Positions 1-6,611 of a stretch of 8,553 nucleotides of DNA are shown here, one piece after another. Positions within the stretch are counted from its first letter, which is position 1. Every line of letters starts with the position of its first letter. This DNA is from Balneolaceae bacterium (lineage in GTDB: Bacteria; Bacteroidota; Rhodothermia; Balneolales; Balneolaceae): NCBI GenBank assembly GCA_007127395.1, contig SKZL01000238.1, positions 1-8,553 of the forward strand, read 5' to 3'. The position numbers and the translations under genes were made by a program. The notes under the pieces are model-generated. The model was given only the letters and a program-made list of their open reading frames with translations. It searched no databases and was not told the DNA's origin.

Positions 1-1301
1 TCACTGGCAATACCAGAGACCCACTCAAATTGCCGGAAATGATATTTGCCATCGTGGTATTCAGCAATAAAAACAGGCGTCACATTATTCCATGAACCAT
101 CCATCCGGATGATTCCGGTAATCCCTTCTGTTTCCTTTATCGAAGTAATTTCATCCCGAATCAATGCCCTATTCAATCCTACTTTACGAATGGATTCGAT
201 CAGAATATTCGTCCCGTCATAAGCCTGAACCGCAAAAGAGTTCGCATCCATCCCGAACCGATCACGATAATCTTCATAGAATTTATGCAACTCCGGATTT
301 TCGTTTTCCGGGTTAAATGGATAAGCAGCCACAATTCCATCAGTATAGTCACCGACAAGAGTTAAAAAAGCATCGGATACTACCTTATCTGATGTAAGAA
401 CGGTTTGTTGCATTCCGGATTCTCGCATTTGCGTGACTATCCGTGCAATCTCATCCACTTCACCCCATAACAATACCGCCTCAACATCAGCCTCGCGAAT
501 CTTATCCAAGTAGATGCTAAAATCGGTCTCACCGGGGAAATATACCTGCCGAATCGTCACCGGATTTCCCAATCGACGGGCTCCATCCACAAACTCCCTT
601 GTTCCCACACGTGCATATCGGCTGTTGGCACGCAAAATGGCAACTCTGGTATATCCACGGATGTTATAAGCTTCGTTAAGAAGTGCATAGTTAAACTGCC
701 TGTCATCCTGATTGGTCCGGATCACCCATGGAATCCGGGTATCTGTTAGTGTAGGATCTGTACTTCCGGTGGTAACCATCGGAATCTCAAGTTTCAATGC
801 CACGCGAATCGCGACATGCGTATTGTTTCCGTCAATGGAACCGATTGCTGCAACTACACCCATATCGTCCAGCTTCACCAATTCATCACCGGAGGCTCCC
901 CACAAACCGATATCGTTACGGGCGAGCAGCTCAAAGGGCTTGCCTTGAAAGCCACCTTCCCTGTTAGCTTTTTCAAAGGCAAGTTTGGTTCCCTGCAACA
1001 TCTGTTGTCCATTCATCGAATAGTACTCCTGTGCACCATCGAGCGGACCAATAAAACCCACTTTTACACTCTCGATATCTGTTGGGAATTCATACTCCCT
1101 GGCAGCACCTCTGTACGGATGCCTCTCTTCAAACCACATATAGTTGGGAACCATATAGTTGCTGAATGGATAGATTTCAATAGGTGTGTTTGCATGAGTC
1201 GGAGTCTGCGCCATCAGAATTGCATCAGAGCCGGGCAGCAAGAGAGCCCGGATCATCAGACCAACAAACAGTACTGCAGACAGACGGATGATCATTTTCA
1301 T
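1..1301 (-). CDS. ABC transporter substrate-binding protein, branched-chain amino acid (LivJ) type, 3' end missing
   Basis: The frame is open from an ATG at 1301 to the window edge (433 codons plus two bases), so the C-terminus is missing, though most of the usual length is present. Residues 1-31 look like a signal peptide: basic start, hydrophobic core, then LMA-Q as a plausible cleavage site. Residues 32-78 form an unusual tyrosine/proline-rich extension ahead of the fold. The type I periplasmic-binding fold begins near residue 79 with VKVGFIGPLDG, followed by a GTKLAFEKANREGG helix, the segment AAIGSIDGNNTH, then IPMVTTGSTDPTLT and IRTNQDDRQ, all typical of LivJ/amide/urea-binding proteins. 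It should capture a small ligand, perhaps an amino acid or amide, in the periplasm; the ligand cannot be predicted. It is the last visible gene of the operon, 10 bases after the RidA-like gene. No Shine-Dalgarno sequence is visible before the ATG. Permease and ATPase genes, if present, lie outside the window. Confidence 0.88.
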   Translation of the reverse strand, partial: MKMIIRLSAVLFVGLMIRALLLPGSDAILMAQTPTHANTPIEIYPFSNYMVPNYMWFEERHPYRGAAREYEFPTDIESVKVGFIGPLDGAQEYYSMNGQQMLQGTKLAFEKANREGGFQGKPFELLARNDIGLWGASGDELVKLDDMGVVAAIGSIDGNNTHVAIRVALKLEIPMVTTGSTDPTLTDTRIPWVIRTNQDDRQFNYALLNEAYNIRGYTRVAILRANSRYARVGTREFVDGARRLGNPVTIRQVYFPGETDFSIYLDKIREADVEAVLLWGEVDEIARIVTQMRESGMQQTVLTSDKVVSDAFLTLVGDYTDGIVAAYPFNPENENPELHKFYEDYRDRFGMDANSFAVQAYDGTNILIESIRKVGLNRALIRDEITSIKETEGITGIIRMDGSWNNVTPVFIAEYHDGKYHFRQFEWVSGIAS

Positions 1302-1311
1302 AATGGTTGAT

Positions 1312-1890
1312 TTATTTGTTTTTACAGATAGCGATTGCTTCTATTTCAACGAGGAGAGTTTCCCAGCACAATCTGGCCTGGATCCCTGTGCTGGCAGGAA
1401 GCGGATCAAGCGATAACCAGTTGTAAAATTGAGTACGAATCTCGTTAAAATCTTTATAATCACGTTCGATATCTCTCAGATAGCATGATGTTCGAACTAT
1501 ATCGTGCCATGACATATTCTCAGCATGCAACAGTTCCGAAATATTTCGGAAAGTACGCCAGCACTGGGCTCTGAAATCTCCAATATGGGCTGCTTTGCCC
1601 TCTTCGTCCACACTGGCGGTTCCTGAAATTAACAGCAGAGTATAACTGCCCAGGTCCAGTCTCATCGCTCTTGAAAACGATGAAGGACGCTGATAGTTGA
1701 ATGCCTCATTAATTACACCGGGTGCATTTACGGCTTTCCTATCAATGGGTGGCCTCTCTTCGTGAATAGAGGGAAATTTGTATTTGTTGATCCGATCGTT
1801 TTCAGATAATATTCCGAGCTTGATCATCTCTTCTCTCTCTTTTTCCGACATTCCCTTAACTGTTGAAGCTAATTCTAACATATCACTCAT
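1312..1890 (-). CDS. RidA/YjgF-superfamily protein with N-terminal extension and chorismatase-like motifs
   Basis: The gene encodes 192 residues, against about 130 for ordinary RidA. There is no signal peptide or membrane segment, so it is probably the only cytoplasmic product of the operon. Residues 1-70 are an extra region, the first part predicted helical and charged. The RidA fold covers about 73-189: SRAM (73-76), GTAS (90-93), GDFRAQ (104-109), the helix around 110-125, then WHDIVRTSCYLRD (128-140), and the C-terminal strand VEIEAIAI. Arg173 in ARL aligns with the substrate-carboxylate-binding arginine of RidA enamine/imine deaminases. The SRAM and GTAS/GD motifs also recall the FkbO/Hyg5 chorismatase branch of this fold. 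Deamination of reactive imines is therefore possible but not proven; a non-enzymatic or hydrolase-type role is an alternative. The ATG at 1890 is supported by AAGGAG six bases upstream, the best ribosome-binding site in the window. The gene lies 31 bases after the propeller gene and 10 bases before the solute-binding-protein gene. Confidence 0.88.
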   Translation of the reverse strand: MSDMLELASTVKGMSEKEREEMIKLGILSENDRINKYKFPSIHEERPPIDRKAVNAPGVINEAFNYQRPSSFSRAMRLDLGSYTLLLISGTASVDEEGKAAHIGDFRAQCWRTFRNISELLHAENMSWHDIVRTSCYLRDIERDYKDFNEIRTQFYNWLSLDPLPASTGIQARLCWETLLVEIEAIAICKNK

Positions 1891-1896
1891 TTTGTA

Positions 1897-1902
1897 CTCC
1901 TT
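1897..1902 (-). promoter_or_regulatory. Shine-Dalgarno site AAGGAG for the RidA-like gene
   Basis: On the minus strand AAGGAG is followed by six bases and then the ATG at 1890, which fixes that start. It is markedly stronger than the leaders of the neighbouring genes. The product may therefore be made at a different, perhaps higher, rate than the membrane-bound proteins encoded upstream (inference). Confidence 0.75.
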
Positions 1903-1921
1903 AACTATTTATTATTTTTAA

Positions 1922-3142
1922 TTATAAAATGATATCATCTGCTGTTCCGATCACTTTGCCCATACTGAGCCCGTGTGATGTTGCAACCCAGACAATATCC
2001 TCCCTGATATCCATATTCCAGATAAACCCATGAGATATGGAGGTTTCTGTAATTTCTGTCTTAACAATTTCATCTCTGCTGATTGTCGTTACACCGCCGT
2101 TTCCATTTTCAGCAGGTTTGTATGTAACCCAGGTTGTACCGTCAAATGTGTTAAATCCATCATCTGTAGCCATATAACCAACTGAATATTTCGCTTTTAC
2201 AGCGTTGACAAAATCACTTGTCAATCCACTGTTATGTGGGAAATAACCCCACCAGCGCTGACCGTTATACCGGCTCAGGCCAAAGTAAGTGGATACCCAA
2301 AGTATTCCATCATCATAGGCAACACCGGTAGTGATATCATGAACCAGACCATCATCCGGAAAGAGTGAAACATTGAAGTGTCCGTCCGGATCCATATAAA
2401 CACGGAATTGTGCGGTATCATTATTGTATTCGATCACTCCTCCACCCCAGGCCGCAATGTAGGCTTTGTTTCCACCCGTAGTAATTCCATATGTCCATGG
2501 TTCATGTATGGGTGCATTTTCTTCATTAAAGATCAGCCACTGACCGGTATAGGTATCAAACCGGCTCGCTCCGGCAGCTGTCGCAATCCAGGTGTACCGT
2601 GTATCTGCACGAACTTCATAAACGACATCGTTCGCAAGCCCGCTGTTAAACTGGTCGAAGCGTTCAAATACACCGGCTGACCATCGGTTCAGACCATTCA
2701 TTGTACCGATCCATACATCTCCGTTGGATGGATTGATATCAATTGAAAGCACATTACGGTGAGCCAGGCCATCTTCAGGGGTATAAACTGTCCACTCCCC
2801 ATTCTGAAGTATTGCCATGCCTCTATCTGTTCCAACCAGAATGCGATTATCATCAATTTTTACGGTGTTGATTTTGTTTGATGGCAATCCGTCTTCCATC
2901 GTGTAAACAACCCAATCACCATAGATAGGCATCCCATTAAACGAAAAATCACTGCTATCTGAATCCTTTTCATCAGATATTGCCAGGTCAGATGTTTTTT
3001 CTGCTAAAATGGGTTCAGCATTTGAAAAGTCTTCGTCTGATTGATTTGAGTTCTGAAGCCCGCTATTTATCAGAAATAGTGCTGTTGCAATGACCAACAG
3101 GGATGCAACGCTTATTTTTGTTATGTTCATGGATATGTTCAT
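1922..3142 (-). CDS. Membrane-tethered seven-repeat beta-propeller (Reg_prop-like), no signalling domain
   Basis: The 406-residue product has a hydrophobic segment at about 11-27 that acts as a signal anchor or signal peptide. An acidic Ser/Asp/Glu-rich linker (about 31-66) follows, then one beta-propeller to the end. Seven repeats of the two-component-regulator propeller type are visible near residues 101 (ILVGTDRGMAIL), 144 (WIGTMNGLNRW), 185 (WIATAAGASRF), 229 (IAAWGGGVIEY), 282 (WVSTYFGLSRY), 323 (YMATDDGFNTF) and 385 (WVATSHGLSMG). Phrases such as YTMEDGL and YTPEDGL precede blades. Family propellers usually form the sensor part of hybrid histidine kinases, but here there is no kinase, GGDEF or DNA-binding domain. 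A ligand-binding or scaffold role outside the cytoplasmic membrane is the likely function. The gene begins 12 bases after the cytochrome gene. Met1 (3142) and Met5 (3130) are both possible starts and neither has a Shine-Dalgarno sequence; Met1 is used here. Confidence 0.85.
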   Translation of the reverse strand: MNISMNITKISVASLLVIATALFLINSGLQNSNQSDEDFSNAEPILAEKTSDLAISDEKDSDSSDFSFNGMPIYGDWVVYTMEDGLPSNKINTVKIDDNRILVGTDRGMAILQNGEWTVYTPEDGLAHRNVLSIDINPSNGDVWIGTMNGLNRWSAGVFERFDQFNSGLANDVVYEVRADTRYTWIATAAGASRFDTYTGQWLIFNEENAPIHEPWTYGITTGGNKAYIAAWGGGVIEYNNDTAQFRVYMDPDGHFNVSLFPDDGLVHDITTGVAYDDGILWVSTYFGLSRYNGQRWWGYFPHNSGLTSDFVNAVKAKYSVGYMATDDGFNTFDGTTWVTYKPAENGNGGVTTISRDEIVKTEITETSISHGFIWNMDIREDIVWVATSHGLSMGKVIGTADDIIL

Positions 3143-3154
3143 TTTATTGTTGAT

Positions 3155-5173
3155 CTAGTTGTCGTAATAATATTCTGCCCTGCCTAATGATCGTAAGTAC
3201 TCTACAAGATCGTTGAGCTGATCTTTGGTCATATCATTTGCGACACCGTGGAGATCATCATCATTGTAGATCGTCCACAGCTCTTCCAATGTCTGAGCTC
3301 TTCCATCGTGCAGGTATGGAGGTGATTCATAGATATTGTTCAGATGTGGAGTCTTAAATTCAGGATGTGAATCTTTATCTGTTGCTGTTCCCACATCATG
3401 CAAAGTTCTGTCTGTGAAATTGGGTGGAGGATGACAAGTAATACATTGATCTCGAACCGGAATCGCCTTGCCTGAGTTTGTCTTTGTCCTTTCAAACAAC
3501 TCCTTACCTCTTTTTTGTGATTCAGTCAGCTCATCATCCTTGCCTCTGTATATATTTGGGGGGTGCTCGATCTTGCTGGTGATATATCCAACCAGTGCTT
3601 TCAAATCATCCGGTGCAAAAACTTCTGTTCGAGTGATAAATTTTGAGAACCTCATTCCGCACTGCATATAAATGCTCACATTTTTTCCATTCCACTTGAA
3701 AGGTGATGTATTGGAGAGTTCCCGTAATGTTTGAACATTTGAGATGTCCATTCCGGGGTAGTATGCCATGTCGTAGGTCAGCCCATCTTCATGATTGTCG
3801 GGGTGACAAGAGTAGCAGCTGTACTGATACTGAAACGTATGGGCCGCATTGTTAAAGAGTTGCTCTCCCCTTCTGAGAAATGCATTTTGATTGGCATTAT
3901 TCAAAGCAATATAGTCTCTTATTTCCAGCGTATGGGTATCAATCAGTCCAATATGGTCTGTAAGGCGTTCTGCGACAAAAAGTGTGTTGCCATCCGCAGA
4001 AATGGTCATCCCTTTCGGATTTGATCCGGTTGCGATTCTCTTGAGTACATAGGATTCACTCAGAAGCAGATCATTTTCAGGGTTTACTATCTCACCGGAT
4101 TTGACTCTTTCCAGGACATCCCGGATGGCGTCAACATCTAAAGCCGTGATATAGTCGTTGCCGGAGTGTGAGATAAACGCTCTCTTTCCATCCGGTGTAA
4201 TACGCACATCATAGGGATCGGCGTAGTAGAGGTTTGGCTCATCCAGTGGCAGCTGAACCATGACACCGGTTTCAGGTGAGATAATTCCCAGGGCGAAAGT
4301 CATCATCCAGCCATTATCAACCTGAACAGCGGGAACAAGGTTTTTAGGCCTTACCAGTGTGGTGAAAGCCAGATCACCCGAAGGTGTATACTCCACTTTC
4401 TCCATGATGTGAGATTCCAAAAAATAGTTTCTTTTGATCACACGCTGTGTTGCTGCATCAATGATCGTTACCTCTGTCCTGGGAGGATCCCGGTGTTCAA
4501 CGATGACTGATCTCTGGCTGACCGCCACAACAGTGCTATTATCAGGTGAGATATTCAAACCGCTCGGATAGCTCCCGGCCCGCAGTCTTTTCACTTCTGT
4601 TTGAGTGTTGAGATCCACAACAGAAATATTGGCTGTATAGGTATTTGAGACATAGAGGATATTTCGATCAAAGTCTGCCACAATGCCTGAAGCTCCGCCC
4701 CCCACGGTTATGGTGTTGATCTCTTCACCGAGTTCAAGGTCAACCACTGAAACAGTTCCGGACCACTGGTTGGTGACATAAGCCATTTTTCCATCCGGTG
4801 CGACGATCACACTATGCGGCCGATCACCGACCTTGATACTGTTAATAATCTGATGGTTCTTCAGGTCGATCATGTAGAGTCTATCTGATTCCTGCCCGGT
4901 AACCAGTAAAACATCGTCCTGAGGTGTTACAGCCAGATTATAGGGTGAAGAATAGATACCCTCTGTCTTCTGAACAAAAAAGCCATCCTTTTGTGTATAG
5001 GCATGGCAAGAGAAACATTTAAGTGCATCAATATGTCGTTCACGAACCTCACTCACTTCACCAATGGTGTAATATTCATAATGATCTGCCGACCAGTTGA
5101 TTGCCCTGTTCACAAAAAGGATCGTAAATAGTAACAGAATAATTAAAACGAGTACTCTTTTTTTAATTTTCAT
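3155..5173 (-). CDS. Membrane-tethered YVTN beta-propeller fused to MauG/cytochrome c peroxidase-like di-haem domain, three CxxCH motifs; HzsB-HzsC-like architecture
   Basis: The product has 672 residues. A basic start and a hydrophobic stretch (about 6-21) give export and probably an inner-membrane tether. A first c-haem motif, CFSCH (53-57), comes before the propeller. Residues about 75-420 are YVTN-type blades with repeated phrases such as HSVIVAPDGKMAYVTN, SGIVADFDRNILYVSN, YDVRITPDGKRAFISH and KGMTISADGNTLFVAE. The C-terminal part (about 430-670) is a di-haem MauG/cytochrome-c-peroxidase domain with CYSCH (453-457), CITCH (577-581) and the family signature PPYLHDGRAQTLEEL (618-632). Tyr636 lies where peroxidases of this family have the Met haem ligand and MauG has Tyr. 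It should be a periplasmic redox enzyme or electron-transfer protein. Propeller plus di-haem domain is the plan of HzsB fused to HzsC; peroxidase or quinone-cofactor maturase activity are alternatives. The start at 5173 has GAGGTG four bases upstream, inside the end of the preceding gene, which it overlaps by 11 bases. Confidence 0.9.
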   Translation of the reverse strand: MKIKKRVLVLIILLLFTILFVNRAINWSADHYEYYTIGEVSEVRERHIDALKCFSCHAYTQKDGFFVQKTEGIYSSPYNLAVTPQDDVLLVTGQESDRLYMIDLKNHQIINSIKVGDRPHSVIVAPDGKMAYVTNQWSGTVSVVDLELGEEINTITVGGGASGIVADFDRNILYVSNTYTANISVVDLNTQTEVKRLRAGSYPSGLNISPDNSTVVAVSQRSVIVEHRDPPRTEVTIIDAATQRVIKRNYFLESHIMEKVEYTPSGDLAFTTLVRPKNLVPAVQVDNGWMMTFALGIISPETGVMVQLPLDEPNLYYADPYDVRITPDGKRAFISHSGNDYITALDVDAIRDVLERVKSGEIVNPENDLLLSESYVLKRIATGSNPKGMTISADGNTLFVAERLTDHIGLIDTHTLEIRDYIALNNANQNAFLRRGEQLFNNAAHTFQYQYSCYSCHPDNHEDGLTYDMAYYPGMDISNVQTLRELSNTSPFKWNGKNVSIYMQCGMRFSKFITRTEVFAPDDLKALVGYITSKIEHPPNIYRGKDDELTESQKRGKELFERTKTNSGKAIPVRDQCITCHPPPNFTDRTLHDVGTATDKDSHPEFKTPHLNNIYESPPYLHDGRAQTLEELWTIYNDDDLHGVANDMTKDQLNDLVEYLRSLGRAEYYYDN

Positions 5174-6611
5174 CTCTCACCTCTAAAGCAGGATTAAAAT
5201 CAACAATAAATGGCAGATCGGTCGGTCCCGGTGCAATAATTTGAACAGGTGGTTCATTGATTGCCTGAGGTACTAAATTGGCAGGTGCAATCATTTGCAT
5301 CGGATCCCAGCCGGTAAATCCTCTTCTGTCGCCATTCATCACCCATATCCATGGAAATGGCCCATTGATAATTTCACCACTCTCATTGAGCTGACTGAAA
5401 CGGATGGGTACTTTTGCAGTGGTTTTGATGTAAAAAGATCCATCTTCAGCTGTTAAAAACTCTTTATATAATCCGTTTAAGTCTTCTACCAGTATAGTGT
5501 TACGATTTTTTTCGATCTCTCTGTCTCTATTCTGTCCGGGTTCAGTAAAAACGATAATTCCGGTTTCCATTTGATCACTGAGAGCCGTAGGTAAGAGTTT
5601 AGGTACAAAAGGCTGGCCTTTTACAACAACAGGTTCCAGGTAGTGGAATTGATCAGCCTTTAGAAGAGTGTTCAAAGAGTCTTCATTCTCATTCAATTCA
5701 AACAATCCTGCAGTATTGGAAGAGGACTCCTGATATGAGATCAAAAGAGGCCCGTTCAACTGTGGATAGATTGAGTAAATATTGCCTTCCTCTGTGCTGA
5801 ATATCTTTTGAGTAGAAGTAACCGGGTTGATGTATGAAAACTGGAAAAGGCTTGTTCCCGAATCTGATTGATCATTTCGTGCAGTAAAATAGATCTGCTG
5901 AGACTCACTTTCCCTGGCTTTGCTGATGACAGTATACTCTGCCGGGAACTGATAAAACAGATTGGCATTGCTACCATCCGGCCTTAATGACATCAATGTT
6001 GGCCTTTCTTTATCAGGATAGATCTGTTTACTGACCCACAAAATCCTGCCATCATGCATCATGGAACCGGAGTGGTCGGCATGTGGATGAAAGGTAATCC
6101 GCTTTAACTGCTCATTTTCTGGCTCCAGACTAAACAAAAAACTACCCGATCCGTACTTCTCGTGTTGCCAATCACAACTGAATGCGATACGATCATTTGG
6201 CAAGAAGAACGGATCAAAACAGTTCATAGAGTCATCAGTGAGGGCATGATAACGTTTACTGTTCAGATTCATCAGCCAGATCTGCCGATTTGAATCCGGA
6301 TCCAGTTTTCCTGTAAACACCATCTGTTTGCTGTCTTCGGAGATTTCCGGTGAATGTGCGATGGCAAAATCTTTAGTCAGAATTTTGGGTGAATGGTTTG
6401 GCTTGTGGGGGTTAAAAGAGACAATTGTGGATAAGAAATTCATCTCTTTCAGGTGCTGTTGATCCAGAATCGTCAGATCTTCTGTAGAAGAGATGCTGGT
6501 CATAATGATTGTTCCCGCGGGTAGCGACCGGTTCAAGAAGAGATAACCTCCTGCCATAACAACAATCAGCACTAAGAAAATGATCACTCCTTTTTTTGAA
6601 TCCATCATCAT
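5163..6611 (-). CDS. Membrane-tethered TolB/PD40-like propeller, hydrazine-synthase-alpha-like, with degenerate haem site
   Basis: The frame is open back to an ATG at 6686, but the start chosen is 6611: it forms an ATGA overlap with the stop of the preceding gene and gives 482 residues starting MMMDSKKG, directly before a hydrophobic anchor (about 9-26). The longer version would put 25 polar residues ahead of the anchor. A weak AAGAG lies about ten bases upstream. Residues about 70-340 show PD40/TolB-type blades: HSPEISEDSKQMVFTGK, IWLMNLNSKRYHALT, CFDPFFLPNDRIAF, HSGSMMHDGRILWVSKQ and LMSLRPDGSNANLFYQ. The C-terminal part resembles proteins related to hydrazine synthase alpha, where from memory a stretch like WIWV...RRGCxGCHE is usual. 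Here it reads WIWVMNGDRRGFTGWDP (about 421-437), so no haem can attach, and no CxxCH occurs anywhere in the protein. It is much shorter than true HzsA. A structural partner of the downstream tri-haem protein is the best guess; a plain TolB-like protein is the alternative. Confidence 0.82.
   Translation of the reverse strand: MMMDSKKGVIIFLVLIVVMAGGYLFLNRSLPAGTIIMTSISSTEDLTILDQQHLKEMNFLSTIVSFNPHKPNHSPKILTKDFAIAHSPEISEDSKQMVFTGKLDPDSNRQIWLMNLNSKRYHALTDDSMNCFDPFFLPNDRIAFSCDWQHEKYGSGSFLFSLEPENEQLKRITFHPHADHSGSMMHDGRILWVSKQIYPDKERPTLMSLRPDGSNANLFYQFPAEYTVISKARESESQQIYFTARNDQSDSGTSLFQFSYINPVTSTQKIFSTEEGNIYSIYPQLNGPLLISYQESSSNTAGLFELNENEDSLNTLLKADQFHYLEPVVVKGQPFVPKLLPTALSDQMETGIIVFTEPGQNRDREIEKNRNTILVEDLNGLYKEFLTAEDGSFYIKTTAKVPIRFSQLNESGEIINGPFPWIWVMNGDRRGFTGWDPMQMIAPANLVPQAINEPPVQIIAPGPTDLPFIVDFNPALEVRDEN
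5178..5183 (-). promoter_or_regulatory. Shine-Dalgarno site GAGGTG for the tri-haem protein, inside the upstream coding region
   Basis: On the minus strand GAGGTG precedes the ATG at 5173 by four bases. It lies within the last codons of the PD40-propeller gene, whose stop (5163-5165) is reached 11 bases into the next gene. This supports the chosen start and suggests translational coupling between the two genes, as expected for partners of one complex. Confidence 0.65.

Noticed and set aside
712..1310. Two plus-strand open frames (712-948 and 816-1310)
   Set aside because: They lie wholly or almost wholly inside the minus-strand solute-binding-protein gene, whose translation shows clear family motifs; the plus-strand translations resemble nothing coherent.
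2378..4024. Plus-strand open frames at 2378-2680, 3468-3671 and 3791-4024
   Set aside because: They are antisense shadows of the Reg_prop-like propeller and tri-haem genes, with no plausible protein features or spacing.
3155..5173. Lactonase (YVTN-type 6-phosphogluconolactonase) activity for the propeller part of the tri-haem protein
   Set aside because: The blades are of the YVTN class that automatic annotation often labels as lactonase, but fusion to a di-haem domain and the extra haem motif point to a redox role; no lactonase-specific residues could be recognised.
5756..5977. Minus-strand 73-codon frame inside the PD40-propeller gene
   Set aside because: It is an out-of-frame overlap of a well-supported gene, with no ribosome-binding site or recognisable motif.
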